From Nocardia rhamnosiphila NBRC 108938 (lineage in GTDB: Bacteria; Actinomycetota; Actinomycetes; Mycobacteriales; Mycobacteriaceae), in assembly GCF_000720425.1 (NCBI RefSeq), contig NZ_JOAJ01000002.1:496001-560000 (forward strand): a stretch of DNA of 64,000 nucleotides. The letters run 5' to 3'. A program made the translations under genes and the position numbers. Below are positions 1 to 8,224 of the stretch, in pieces (the first letter of the stretch is position 1; each line of letters opens with the position of its first letter). The notes under the pieces were generated by a model. It did not search any database, had not been told where the DNA came from, and worked only from the letters and a program-made list of their open reading frames with translations.

Positions 1-664
1 GATGATCCGTGGCATCCAGCGGTACGACTCGTAGCGAAACGCTCGGCAATGCTGCCATCTCCAGGAGATGATCCAGCTGCTCCGCCATGGTCTCGGCGCC
101 ACCGATCGGATGCCGCAGCGCGGCCTCGCTGAGCGCGGCCTCGAAGGTGAAATCAGACGAGTTGTGCAGCCGAGCCTGACGACGCTGAAGCAGAGTGATC
201 TCCCGATGAAGCTCGATCGGTCTTCCGAGCGGCTTCGCGATCTCCCACATGGCATACCGGTAACGGTGAGTTTGAAGCAACCCTGGCAAGGTCGTTGTCT
301 GCCAGGTGAAGACCTCACGCGCAGCCTGCTCAAGCCCGAGGAACATCTCTGCTTCGGGGACCACTGCATCGGCAAACGACGACTGCCACCACCCGTCTTT
401 GCGAGATTCCTCAACCAGCCACAGCAGTTCGCGGCGGTCCTCCGCGCTGGCCTCGTACGCATCACACAGCGCGTTGATCACCATTCTCTTGGTCTCGCTG
501 GTGCGCCCGGACTCCAAGCGCCACAGGGTTTGCGCACCCATCTCGCACCGGCGGGCCGCGTTCGCGCGGCTCATCCCCGCCTCCTCACGCAGTTCCCGCA
601 GGCGGCGGCCCAGGACCCTGCGCGGCAGGGTCGGTGGGTTCGTGGCGTTCGATTCGATCGACAC
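1..664 (-). CDS. XRE-family regulator with DUF5753 C-terminal region (3' end cut by window)
   Basis: Read on the minus strand, a GTG at 664 opens a frame that runs off the left edge; an AAGGGGAG ribosome site lies just upstream. Residues about 16-70 form a helix-turn-helix (RLRELREEAGMSRANAARRC, then TLWRLESGRT). After that comes the region typical of the Streptomyces/Nocardia DUF5753 regulators (FLGLEQAAREVFTWQ, PGLLQTHRYRYAM). Such proteins are DNA-binding regulators that commonly sit beside a tiny partner gene; here three small ORFs start divergently at 953-1508. The C-terminus is missing only because the window ends. Its target is inferred to be the shared intergenic region. Confidence 0.85.
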   Translation of the reverse strand, partial: MSIESNATNPPTLPRRVLGRRLRELREEAGMSRANAARRCEMGAQTLWRLESGRTSETKRMVINALCDAYEASAEDRRELLWLVEESRKDGWWQSSFADAVVPEAEMFLGLEQAAREVFTWQTTTLPGLLQTHRYRYAMWEIAKPLGRPIELHREITLLQRRQARLHNSSDFTFEAALSEAALRHPIGGAETMAEQLDHLLEMAALPSVSLRVVPLDATDH

Positions 665-697
665 TGATCTCTCCCCTTCGTTAGCGTTACTCGCGGT

Positions 698-718
698 TAT
701 TCCAACTCAAATGGAATA
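698..718. promoter_or_regulatory. Inverted repeat in the divergent promoter region of the XRE regulator
   Basis: TATTCCA and TGGAATA form perfect 7-bp arms separated by 7 bp, 34 bp upstream of the GTG start of the XRE gene. Further AATTCC/GGAAT-type half-sites recur between 730 and 870. The position between divergent transcription units suits an operator for the regulator. Binding itself is inferred. The rest of 665-946 shows no convincing gene. Confidence 0.45.
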
Positions 719-952
719 GTCGAGCCGTTTGGAATTACCTATCCACCCGGAGCAATTCCGTTGTGCGACCGAATCTTACGTATCGATTTCCAATCGGGAA
801 AGTGCGTGGTTCACTGAATACGCGGACGCAGACGTGGGAACTTCCGCAGCGGAATTTCCCATATCGCACGCACCGGCTCGGCGAAACCGGAGACACCATG
901 CAGTGTTCGCCGACCGGCGTGACCAGACCATTCCCGACGTTGCGAGGTGACC

Positions 953-1141
953 ATGCAGTTCGGAGTACCGGTGACCGATCACCGGCCCGTGCCGGTGATG
1001 ACCATCCAGCACGCCCACCAGGTGATGCAGACCCATATCGAATGCCTCTCGGCGGAGTGCCCGATCAAAAGCCAGGCCCGGGCGCGCCTGATCGAGGCAC
1101 GCAGAATGGTTCCCGGCGCTCGGGATTTTACGGGCTACTGA
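953..1141 (+). CDS. Small hypothetical protein beside the XRE regulator
   Basis: This is a 62-residue protein if started at ATG 953; a GTG at 947 in the same frame would add two residues. The C-terminal half carries HIECLSAECPIKSQAR, with two cysteines five residues apart, and a basic run ending in VPGARDFTGY. Small proteins of this look often sit next to XRE/DUF5753 regulators in Nocardia, but no function is recognised. The gene is divergent from the regulator and leads a run of three short plus-strand ORFs. No signal peptide or membrane segment is visible. Confidence 0.55.
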   Translation: MQFGVPVTDHRPVPVMTIQHAHQVMQTHIECLSAECPIKSQARARLIEARRMVPGARDFTGY

Positions 1142-1167
1142 TACGTCCGGACGAAGGAAATACTCGG

Positions 1168-1317
1168 ATGAAAGACAAATTGCCACCTCGTATTCCCGGT
1201 GCGCGTTCCATACCGAAGGGTTCAAATTGGCAACCTCCGACCGATATCGCCACCCTCGTCCGGGTGTGCAATGCCCTGCGCCGGTGGCCACCGCAGGAAA
1301 ACGGGAAAGCCCGATGA
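1168..1317 (+). CDS. Small hypothetical protein, 49 aa
   Basis: ATG 1168 is preceded by a good ribosome site (GAAGGAA). The product is basic and proline-rich (MKDKLPPRIPGARSIPKGSN at the start) and ends in RRWPPQENGKAR. Its stop codon overlaps the next start as ATGA at 1314-1317, which indicates translational coupling and is the main reason to regard it as real. No family is recognised. Confidence 0.5.
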   Translation: MKDKLPPRIPGARSIPKGSNWQPPTDIATLVRVCNALRRWPPQENGKAR

Positions 1318-1508
1318 ACGGGACAACGGACAGCGACCAGCACATCGCCCTGTTCGATAGGCTCGCCACCCATGCCGAAAGCCTCGGTTACCGGCTCGTC
1401 CGCGAACCGGGCACACCGCTCGGCTGGGCGCTGCTGGACGCCGCGGACGGTGAAACGCTCTACGCGGCGGCAACTCTCACGGATATAGCGCGGTATCTCG
1501 ATGAATAG
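1314..1508 (+). CDS. Small hypothetical protein, 64 aa
   Basis: The start at ATG 1314 was chosen because it overlaps the preceding stop (ATGA); an upstream in-frame start at 1227 would read through the preceding gene in another frame. The product is acidic and soluble. It contains LATHAESLGYRLVREPGTPL and LLDAADGETLYAAATLTDI, which resembles a short alpha/beta module in which a residue of a larger molecule is displayed, but no domain can be named. It ends the three-gene small-ORF run; convergent minus-strand genes begin at 1591. Confidence 0.5.
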   Translation: MNGTTDSDQHIALFDRLATHAESLGYRLVREPGTPLGWALLDAADGETLYAAATLTDIARYLDE

Positions 1509-1590
1509 CGGCGATCCCACGGCGCCTTACCCTCGTGCCCGCACGGGTTCGCCGACGCTGCCTCGAGTACCCAGGCACCTGCAGTGCGGG

Positions 1591-2352
1591 CTACCAGATA
1601 TCCGGTTCGTTCTCGCGGAGCCGGCGCAGTGCGCGGTCGATCCAGTCGGCGAACCCGGCCGCGAGATCAGCGGCACCGGCCGGCCGCACCGTGACATGTT
1701 CGCGCGTCCGTTTCTCCAGGTAGCGGCCGTCGGCGGTGAGGTCGTACCACTGGGTCCGGTACCAGGGTTCGGGGCGATCCAGAATCGATCCGACGCGCAG
1801 GGCCGCCATACCGCCGCCGTCCGCGGGACGCTGCACGAGACGCCGATACTGTTCGCCGGGACCGCGCCGCAGGGATCGCTGCTGGTCGCGGCCGGGCGCG
1901 AGATCGTCGATATGGAACGTGCCCGCCGGTTCCCGGCCGGGATCGCACGACGGCACCAGGCCGGCGAGGCGTTTCGGCAGCTGTTCGGCGGCGAACAGCT
2001 GGGCATGGATCGAACCGTCGACACCGTCGATCACCGACTGCGCCAACACCACCCCGTAGTGGGTGGTGCGTGCGCCGACCACCCGGTACTCACGCACCCG
2101 GCCCTTGGTGGTCGCGGTCGAGGCGCCCAGGATCTCGATTCGCAGGTCGCCGTCGGACACGGTGTGCAGGGCTCGCCGGATCAGTTCGCGCTCGTCCCGG
2201 TCGTATCGCGCGCGCACGGCCGCCGCGTGGGCCTCGAACGGGTTGCGGGTCTTGTAGCGGCTCAGATAGTGCAGCGGGCGCGGGAACCGGTCGATCCCGT
2301 CGCGATACCAGAGCGCGGCGAAATCGTCCGGCTCCCAAATCCATGTGCTCAT
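1591..2352 (-). CDS. EspG-family ESX secretion-associated protein
   Basis: The 253-residue protein has the EspG opening: a Trp-rich start (MSTWIWEPDDFAALWY) followed by a segment of the form DRFPRPLHYLSRYKT. In mycobacteria EspG proteins are cytosolic chaperones that bind the tip of PE-PPE heterodimers and deliver them to the type VII (ESX) secretion machine. Residues about 45-110 give the expected beta-rich part (LRIEILGASTATTKGRVREY). The gene is last in a minus-strand run (lipoprotein, 165-aa unknown, WXG/PPE-like protein, EspG), so the WXG/PPE-like product just upstream is its likely client. That pairing is inferred from context. Confidence 0.8.
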   Translation of the reverse strand: MSTWIWEPDDFAALWYRDGIDRFPRPLHYLSRYKTRNPFEAHAAAVRARYDRDERELIRRALHTVSDGDLRIEILGASTATTKGRVREYRVVGARTTHYGVVLAQSVIDGVDGSIHAQLFAAEQLPKRLAGLVPSCDPGREPAGTFHIDDLAPGRDQQRSLRRGPGEQYRRLVQRPADGGGMAALRVGSILDRPEPWYRTQWYDLTADGRYLEKRTREHVTVRPAGAADLAAGFADWIDRALRRLRENEPDIW

Positions 2353-2436
2353 TGTCGGTGGTGTTTCCTCGATTATTTGACGGCTGCCGGTACCTCGGCG
2401 CCGCCGGCCGGTGCCTCGGGATGGGCAGACGATCGA

Positions 2437-3615
2437 TCAGTCGCGTTCCGCCGGACGCGCAGCCGGTGTGTCAGCGCCCAGTACCCCGCCGGGAATCGTG
2501 GGTGGCAACTCCCCGAGCAGTTCGTCGGTGTTCTCGGCATTGATGAGATAGTCCGGGATTTCGTGCTTGTCGTCGTCCGCCGCCTGCTGGCCACGACCGG
2601 CCCCCGGCGACATCATCCCCGGCATACCGCTGCGTGCTGCGCCGGAACTGGTGGTGCCGGTGGAGGCCACCGCGGGAGTTCCGGTGGTGTTCGGGGTGCC
2701 GGGGACACTGCGGCCGGGGTCGCCGGTGGTCACCGGGCTGCCGCTGGGATAACCCGGGGTGCCCGGGCCGGGTGTGGTCGTGGTGGTGCTGGGCACGGTG
2801 GTGGTGCTGGGTGTGGTGGATATCGGACTCTCGGTGGTGGACGGTGTCGTCCCCGCGGGCGTCGTGCCGGGCTGTTCGGTGCCTGGGTCCTCCGACTGCG
2901 TGGTGCCGGGGTCATCGCCCGGTTGTTCCTCGCCGGGTTCCGTCCCGGGTTGTTCTCCGGTGGGGTTCTCGCCCTGCGGTCCGCCGGTGTCCGTGCCGTT
3001 GGGGTTGCCGCTCTGGTCGGTGGAGATGCCACCCGGGCCGGGCTGGTCGCCGGTGTCGGTGGGCAGGTCGGTGTGCAGGGGCTGGGTCGGGTTCACGGGG
3101 ACGGGCAGGACCGGGATCCTCGTATCGGCCGCGACGAAACCGGTTACGTAGTAGTCCCGCATGACCTGCCGGGCCGCTTCCTCGTTATCGGTCCGCTCGT
3201 TGTCGAATCCGAGGAAGGACCACTCCCTTGGATCCCAGCTCGAACGCTTCTCGATCACCTCGGGCAGATTGTTCTGGGTACGCATGATCGACACCACGGA
3301 GTCGTAAACCTGCACGGCGAGCGCATTCAATGCGGGAACCAGATCTTCGGCTCGGGTGGCGTAATTGCCGATCGCCTGCCGCGACTGCTCGGCCGCCGGC
3401 CCCTCCCAGGCCGCAGCGCTGGACCGGCGGATCCGTGCGGCGAAAACCTGCACTCCACTTTCCCACTGGGCGGCTATTTGCCCGTACTGGTCCGACGCGG
3501 TCATCCCGTGATCACCCGGCGCCAACGGTTGGAACGCCCCGTTGATCTCCGAATGGGAGAACCCATTGGGTTCCTCCGGATCACCGATTTTCGGATTCTC
3601 GTTCTGAAAGGTCAT
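2437..3615 (-). CDS. WXG/PPE-like ESX substrate with Pro/Thr/Gly-rich tail
   Basis: This is a protein of about 392 residues. Two adjacent ATGs lie at 3618 and 3615; the second gives better spacing to an AGGGGG ribosome site. Residues about 40-130 are helical with WXG-like features (AAQWESGVQVFAARIRRSSA, then AAAWEGPAAEQSRQAIGNY). This layout suits PPE/EspB-type ESX substrates. Residues about 175-340 are a low-complexity tail of Pro, Thr, Gly and Ser with repeated TT/STT and PGT tracts, and the C-terminus includes GELPPTIPGG. EspG follows directly, supporting export by a type VII system. No enzymatic domain is visible. The exact family (PPE versus other WXG-fold) is uncertain. Confidence 0.65.
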   Translation of the reverse strand: MTFQNENPKIGDPEEPNGFSHSEINGAFQPLAPGDHGMTASDQYGQIAAQWESGVQVFAARIRRSSAAAWEGPAAEQSRQAIGNYATRAEDLVPALNALAVQVYDSVVSIMRTQNNLPEVIEKRSSWDPREWSFLGFDNERTDNEEAARQVMRDYYVTGFVAADTRIPVLPVPVNPTQPLHTDLPTDTGDQPGPGGISTDQSGNPNGTDTGGPQGENPTGEQPGTEPGEEQPGDDPGTTQSEDPGTEQPGTTPAGTTPSTTESPISTTPSTTTVPSTTTTTPGPGTPGYPSGSPVTTGDPGRSVPGTPNTTGTPAVASTGTTSSGAARSGMPGMMSPGAGRGQQAADDDKHEIPDYLINAENTDELLGELPPTIPGGVLGADTPAARPAERD

Positions 3616-3669
3616 CATTCCCCCTGTTTCGAACGGACCGACAAGCCCTGCGACCGCACCACGATGCTC

Positions 3670-4164
3670 CTACTGGCCCGGGGTGGCCGGGAAGGCCGGC
3701 GGCATCGCCAACGGCACGACCGGCGGCGCCCCGGCCATCAACTCGTTGTATCGGCCGGCGAACGTCTCATCGGTTTCCATGTACCGCTGCGCGATCACCC
3801 GGTGCAGCTCCTGAATATCCTCGACAATCCGGTAATGCTGCTCGAGAATTGCAAAGACATCATTGGAGTCTTCAGATTCCTTGGCCTTGGAGCGGAAGCG
3901 ACCGACCATGACCCCCGCCGAAGGAAGATTTGAATTTCTCTCCCCAAGGTCCCATTTTTCCTGATCCGAAATGCCTTCCGCGATACGCTGCAACTCTTGG
4001 ATCAGAAGCTTGAAGCCTTCACAATCGCGTTCCATGTAAACGAACTCTTCGGCGTTGACCCGGACAGCATCAGGCGATCCTGCACCAAGGTTTACCGATA
4101 ACCGGCCCTCCCGCGCCTCGGTCAGCAATCCCTCGAGCGGCCGTGGCGGCGTGTCTTCACTCAT
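3670..4164 (-). CDS. Hypothetical ESX-operon protein, 164 aa
   Basis: ATG 4164 follows a CAGGAGAGAG ribosome site at suitable distance; an upstream in-frame start (4185) has none. The product is acidic and mostly helical, with a central segment CEGFKLLIQELQRIAEGI and a C-terminal proline tail (PPVVPLAMPPAFPATPGQ). The helical-plus-proline-tail layout resembles small ESX-associated Nocardia proteins that pair with WXG-like partners, but no named family is recognised. It lies between the DUF3558 lipoprotein and the WXG/PPE-like gene on the same strand. Confidence 0.6.
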   Translation of the reverse strand: MSEDTPPRPLEGLLTEAREGRLSVNLGAGSPDAVRVNAEEFVYMERDCEGFKLLIQELQRIAEGISDQEKWDLGERNSNLPSAGVMVGRFRSKAKESEDSNDVFAILEQHYRIVEDIQELHRVIAQRYMETDETFAGRYNELMAGAPPVVPLAMPPAFPATPGQ

Positions 4165-4212
4165 TGCCGTACTCTCTCCTGCCAATTCGAACCTGTAGTA
4201 TGAAGCGGCCGA

Positions 4213-4782
4213 TTATGCATCCGGTATCAATGGCACGACCTTCTCTGCCAAACCAAGAGCGAGCTCGCAGGAATCGAGATGTCCGGTCTTGTCGCGCGAA
4301 GGCGGGTTGCTCATAGAAAGCTCGAGGCTTCCACCCTCCATCTCCACATAGAACAAGCAACGCCCTCGGGGATCAGACTGGTCGACGCCATGTACCCCTA
4401 TCGCGGCACGTCCGTCCACGGTGTACTCCCCACGGAGCACGAAATCCTTGTTGTCACGCACCACAGGCAACGTCAGGTTCGTGGTCGTGATCCCCACCGC
4501 ATAACTATCCGGAGCCACGTAACTGCACCCCCGCCACTTGATTCCACGCGACCCGTCGACATTCGCATCCGTCACCCCCCGCCGCAGATCCTCCGACGCC
4601 AGCACATCCTGCGGGATATCGGTACACGGGTCGAACGACGACGGCGCCTCCGCCGCGATCGGCAACCCGGTCGTCGTGGTCACCGGCGACGCCGTCCCCC
4701 CGGTCTCGGAACCACACCCCGCGACCAGCAGCGCAACCCCCACACCGAACAGAATCCCCCGGACCGACCGAACAGCGGCCAT
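4213..4782 (-). CDS. DUF3558 lipoprotein
   Basis: ATG 4782 was chosen because GGGAGG lies 8 bases upstream and the next residues form a lipoprotein signal peptide (MAAVRSVRGILFGVGVALLV then AGC); upstream in-frame starts lack this. Cys28 would be lipidated and the protein anchored outside the membrane. The mature part has the DUF3558 pattern: DPCTDIPQDVL near the start, a conserved WRGCSY, a basic/acidic middle and paired cysteines (GRCLFYVEM, DSCELALG). Function of the family is unknown. It heads the ESX-associated run ending in EspG. Its leader sequence is duplicated near 11.7 kb. Confidence 0.8.
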   Translation of the reverse strand: MAAVRSVRGILFGVGVALLVAGCGSETGGTASPVTTTTGLPIAAEAPSSFDPCTDIPQDVLASEDLRRGVTDANVDGSRGIKWRGCSYVAPDSYAVGITTTNLTLPVVRDNKDFVLRGEYTVDGRAAIGVHGVDQSDPRGRCLFYVEMEGGSLELSMSNPPSRDKTGHLDSCELALGLAEKVVPLIPDA

Positions 4783-4890
4783 CACAAACCTCCCGACACC
4801 GGCATTCCATATCGAACCGGGAACCGGCCGGCCCCCCGCGTCCCAGTCGACCCTACCGACCTCACCATCCGTCACTCAACCGCGACCGTC
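4775..4890 (-). repeat. Lipoprotein leader duplicated at 11,680-11,795
   Basis: The upstream region of the DUF3558 lipoprotein, including the first bases of the gene, the ribosome site and about 100 bases of leader, recurs around 11,680-11,795 with near identity over the first 60-70 bases (shared core includes CGACACCGGCATTCCATATC) and weaker similarity beyond. The second copy has no lipoprotein body behind it. The remaining bases up to 5136 show nothing recognisable. Confidence 0.75.
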
Positions 4891-5136
4891 CGCAGTGGGA
4901 TTCCGGTGGGAAGCGTGAATCGCTCGTCACCGGATCCACAACCGTTCAGGACGGCAAGCCCGGATCAGGCGACGGACAAGCCCGGCAGGCCTCGGCGCCA
5001 TCACACCAGGAACTTGCTCGGGTCCAAGAGCCGTTGCAGGATCGTCCCGCAATGTCCCACCATTGTGGATCGGTCAGGCCGGAGGCAGCGGGCGATAGGA
5101 GGCAGTGCCTGCCCGCATCGGTCAGCTTCGATGGTC

Positions 5137-6582
5137 TCACCGGCGTCGGCGTCGAATGCGGGTGCGGTAATCGATCCAGCGTCCCGTCTCCTGCGCCAAG
5201 GTGCACCACAGAGCAGCCAGGTTGACCACGAAGACCACCGTGAACAGCAAGAACAACCCGGCCGCGAGTTGTCGCTGAACCGTGTACAGGAGCAGGAGGC
5301 CCACCGGGATCGATAGCCCGATAACAGAGCAGAGGCCCGTCAAAACCCGGCCGGTTCGCCTGCCCGACAGCAACGAGATTCCCGCGGTGACCCATAGCGT
5401 TGCCGCGGCTCCGGCGGTGAGGCCGAGGACCATGTCGGGGGCGTTGAATCTGTGGGCCAGCGACCCGAGAGCCGCAATAAAGAGACCCACCGGAATCAAG
5501 CCCACGACCAGTGTGGTGATAGCTGCGGTGAAAGCCGAGAACCGCGACGGCGCCGATCGGTCCCGGCCCTCCTCGCGGCCGGAATCCTGCGGAGCCGGAT
5601 AGAACTCGGCTTCGGTAGGCAGTGATGGTGCGGCCTGGATACCGGCAGCCGGGAACACCGGATTCGGTGCGGATGCCATCGCGTAGCCGTGGTGCTGCGC
5701 ATTGTGCGTGGTGGGCGCGGCGCGGCCGGCGAACGCGCCGATACGCCGGCCGTCGAGCGCGTCGCGGGCCGCGGTGACGAACTCGGCGCAGCTTTCGAAT
5801 CGGTCGTCGCGCCGCTTGGCCATTGCGCGCTCGAATACCGTGTCCACCGTCGGAGGGAGATCCGGTCGGACGGCGGTGAGCCGGGGCACGGGCTGCGCGA
5901 TATGTCCCATCACGACTTGCCCCGGGTTGGTCGAAGCGTAGGGTGGCTGCCCGGTCAGTAACGTGAACAGGGTGCAGGCCAGTGAGTATTGGTCGGAGCG
6001 GTGGTCCACCACTTCACCGGACAACTGTTCCGGCGAGCCGTAGGCGAGGGTGGCCGTGAACGTACCGGTGGCCGTGATCTTGGTGGCGGCAGCGTCGGTG
6101 AGGCGGGCGATTCCGAAATCGGTCAGTACGGCGCGGGAATCCCGGAACGAATCAGCCTCTGAGATGAGGATGTTGGCCGGTTTCACATCGCGGTGCAACA
6201 CACCACGACTGTGCGCGAAGTCCAGGGCCGACGCGATTTCACCGAGCAGCCGCACCGCTGTGCTCGCCGGATGGGCCCGCGCGTCCCAGGACGCGGCATC
6301 GGTCCCGCGGATGTACTGCATCGCGATCCACAGGTGGTCGTCGTCGGCTCCACGGTCCAGCACTCCGACTATGCCGGGGTGCTCGAGCCGGGCGATGACG
6401 TCGGCTTCCCTTTCGAAGCGGCGGACGAGCTCCGGGTCGGTTGATACCTCGCGGTTCAACAGTTTCAGGGCCACACTGCGGGGCAGCCGCGGATGCTGCG
6501 CCAGGTAGACGGTGCCCATACCGCCCTGTCCGAGTACTCTCTCGACCCGATATCCGGCGAAGGTCGCGCCCGCCCCCAACAC
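5137..6582 (-). CDS. Membrane-anchored Ser/Thr protein kinase (PknB-like)
   Basis: The 481-residue protein opens with a full Hanks-type kinase domain at residues about 10-275: glycine loop GQGGMGTVY (18-26), lysine K40 in VALKLL, helix-C glutamate E59, catalytic HRDVKPANIL (130-139), DFGIARL (155-161) and GSPEQ (182-186). After a Pro/Ala linker, residues about 345-470 contain four hydrophobic segments (for example LVVGLIPVGLFIAALGSL and LFLLFTVVFVVNLAALW). It should phosphorylate Ser/Thr on intracellular targets; no PASTA or other sensor domain is present, so any signal is probably sensed through the membrane bundle. It is flanked by lipoprotein genes and a lipoprotein pseudogene. Confidence 0.9.
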   Translation of the reverse strand: MLGAGATFAGYRVERVLGQGGMGTVYLAQHPRLPRSVALKLLNREVSTDPELVRRFEREADVIARLEHPGIVGVLDRGADDDHLWIAMQYIRGTDAASWDARAHPASTAVRLLGEIASALDFAHSRGVLHRDVKPANILISEADSFRDSRAVLTDFGIARLTDAAATKITATGTFTATLAYGSPEQLSGEVVDHRSDQYSLACTLFTLLTGQPPYASTNPGQVVMGHIAQPVPRLTAVRPDLPPTVDTVFERAMAKRRDDRFESCAEFVTAARDALDGRRIGAFAGRAAPTTHNAQHHGYAMASAPNPVFPAAGIQAAPSLPTEAEFYPAPQDSGREEGRDRSAPSRFSAFTAAITTLVVGLIPVGLFIAALGSLAHRFNAPDMVLGLTAGAAATLWVTAGISLLSGRRTGRVLTGLCSVIGLSIPVGLLLLYTVQRQLAAGLFLLFTVVFVVNLAALWCTLAQETGRWIDYRTRIRRRRR

Positions 6583-6675
6583 CTCTGATCCCTCCGTAGC
6601 CGTATGTACTCCGTGACGGTACCGCAGCGCCGACAGCCGTCACGGTCGAGCCTGCGCCGGACGGCGGGCATACAG

Positions 6676-6910
6676 TCATTCGGGGCAAGTAGGGAATCAA
6701 CGCCCCAGCAACCCGCTCTCCCTCTGCACAGATATCACCTCTCGGCGCGTCTCCACCCGGCTCGACCGGCAGCACGCACCCGCTGTTCGGTCCCGAAAGG
6801 CTCCGTCATCAACGGTTACGGCGCGATTCCTGCTTCGACCAGGCCTGCCGCGGGGATATCGCAAGGGTGGGCACCGGCGGCGTTTCGGCCGTGTCACCGG
6901 TATCCCCAAT
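6676..6910 (-). pseudogene. Internally deleted DUF3558 lipoprotein pseudogene
   Basis: This stretch is a clear degraded paralogue of the lipoprotein gene at 11,847-12,377. The two share the C-terminal coding text (GDICAEGERV, then PYLPR versus PYLPE) and the N-terminal part just after the lipid cysteine (GTCCCGAAAGGCTCCGTCAT and ATATCGCAAGGGTGGGC in both). The middle of the gene is missing, the two parts lie in different frames, and the signal peptide is absent. Homology stops at about 6908, immediately before the GTG of the plus-strand ORF at 6911. Confidence 0.8.
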
Positions 6911-7138
6911 GTGGACTCGGCGATCGTCGCAAGTGTCGAACTGATCGTCGAGGCGATCACCGGGTTCGTCCGAGTGGAAACAAAGGTCTATCTCGCCGCC
7001 CAGCGTCTCGAGAACATGATTACGAACCCAGCAGGAATGATGGTGAACGCCGATGGTAAGAGCACCTGGCCAACCACGGAGTCGCACGAGTACGACAATC
7101 AGGACGACGGCTGGAAGCAGGACGGAGTCGAGGAATGA
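6911..7138 (+). CDS. Hypothetical protein, possibly 5'-truncated
   Basis: The frame opens with GTG 6911 exactly where homology to the adjacent pseudogene ends, and no good ribosome site is visible. It may therefore be the 3' remnant of a longer gene. The 75 residues include a helical N-terminus (SVELIVEAITGFVRVETKVY), then NMITNPAGMMVNADGKSTW, and an acidic hydrophilic tail. The stop overlaps the lipoprotein start at 7135 as ATGA, which suggests coupling and argues that the 3' part is genuine. No family is recognised. Confidence 0.45.
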   Translation: MDSAIVASVELIVEAITGFVRVETKVYLAAQRLENMITNPAGMMVNADGKSTWPTTESHEYDNQDDGWKQDGVEE

Positions 7139-7794
7139 ATCGCCGGCAGCTGAGGCAGAGTCGATCCGAATGGCTGCGATCGGTCACGGTGAGTGCCCTG
7201 TTGATTCTCGGGACCGTGACTGCCTGTGGATCCGAGGACACCGGAGCGGGGCCGATGTTCGGTGGACTGGCGAATTCCTGCGCTCAGGTATCAGGGCCGG
7301 CGATGGGCGCCATCCGCTCCTATACAGGCGCGCTGTTCAGCGACACGGTCGAGTTCGAAGATGAGAGCGCGGGATTTTCCGACCCGGAAGCAACCGTCAA
7401 AGTGTGTACGGCGCAATATCAGAAGATCGAACCCTGGGCGGCCGGGAATCCTCTTCACCGCACCATCACCCTGTCGATCTCACTGAGATCGGGCGATGAT
7501 GCGGTCGCGGCCACGGAACGACATTTCGATCGGGCACTCGACGCTACGAAAGGCAGCGAGACAACCGGGCTCGGGGACGAATCCTTCGCATCCTGGGATG
7601 CTCCGGACAACACCGCCTCGAGTGCCTTTCGGAAGAGCAACGTCTTCGTCAGCGCGACCGTTTTCGGCTCGAATATGTCTGAGCGGGAAGGCGTCAGCGG
7701 ACCTCGGGCGGGGCGTGCCGAGTTGGCGCCCGGGGCTCGCGCCATCGCGAAGGCGCTGGCGGCGGACCTCGGGGCGGTGCTCACCTCGAACTGA
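7135..7794 (+). CDS. Lipoprotein of unknown function
   Basis: The 219-residue product begins with a basic stretch and a hydrophobic segment ending in a lipobox-like site (SALLILGTVTACGSE; Cys31). Lipid anchoring to the outer face of the membrane is expected. The mature part resembles DUF3558/LpqN-style small lipoproteins in size and in an early cysteine (ANSCAQVSGPAMG) and a second one (KVCTAQYQKIEPW), with a conserved-looking GLGDESFASWDAPDN. The gene is coupled by ATGA overlap to the short ORF upstream. Its function is unknown. It is one of several lipoprotein genes in this rearranged segment. Confidence 0.65.
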   Translation: MNRRQLRQSRSEWLRSVTVSALLILGTVTACGSEDTGAGPMFGGLANSCAQVSGPAMGAIRSYTGALFSDTVEFEDESAGFSDPEATVKVCTAQYQKIEPWAAGNPLHRTITLSISLRSGDDAVAATERHFDRALDATKGSETTGLGDESFASWDAPDNTASSAFRKSNVFVSATVFGSNMSEREGVSGPRAGRAELAPGARAIAKALAADLGAVLTSN

Positions 7795-8224
7795 TATCCG
7801 TCCCTTCGGACGAACCGACCGCCCTCAGCCGGGGCGGCGAGAGTGCGGTCGGTTCGTACGGGTACCCTTCGATCCGCTGAGCCGAGTCCGCCCGCGCGCA
7901 GACCAGTATCGCAGGCGTCCCATTCCCCGCACCGAATACCAGAGCGGGGCCGGTGGGCACTGCTGCATGGATAGAAGAATGTTCTCGATCGCCGATTCTG
8001 GCGCACTCGCGAGGATTTCGTCACCTGGATCGAACGGACCGATCACCGGCACCGCCGGCAAATTATCCTCGGCCGGTTGACGCTGCTCGAATGAGAGAAA
8101 ATCAAAACTCCACCGGCCAGCCAGGCCGTGTGACCGAACCTGTCACCGGATCGTGCAGCATTCCCAATCCGGCCGAATGCCGTGTGATTACGCCCATTAT
8201 CACTTCGGCGACCAGGTTACATCG
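7795..8224. other. Gene-poor gap, 430 bases
   Basis: No well-supported gene was found. A minus-strand frame at 7825-8061 (78 codons) reads plausibly (PVIGPFDPGDEILASAPESA) but has no clear ribosome site or family and is not called. The gap separates a plus-strand lipoprotein from the convergent A+T-richer gene that ends at 8225. Confidence 0.4.

Noticed and set aside
1501..3933. Plus-strand open frame of about 810 codons
   Set aside because: It lies opposite EspG and the WXG/PPE-like gene, which have family matches and ribosome sites; the text is low-complexity and resembles the usual antisense shadow in high-GC DNA.
7825..8061. Minus-strand frame of 78 codons in the gap
   Set aside because: No ribosome site, no family and no neighbour coupling; evidence too weak.
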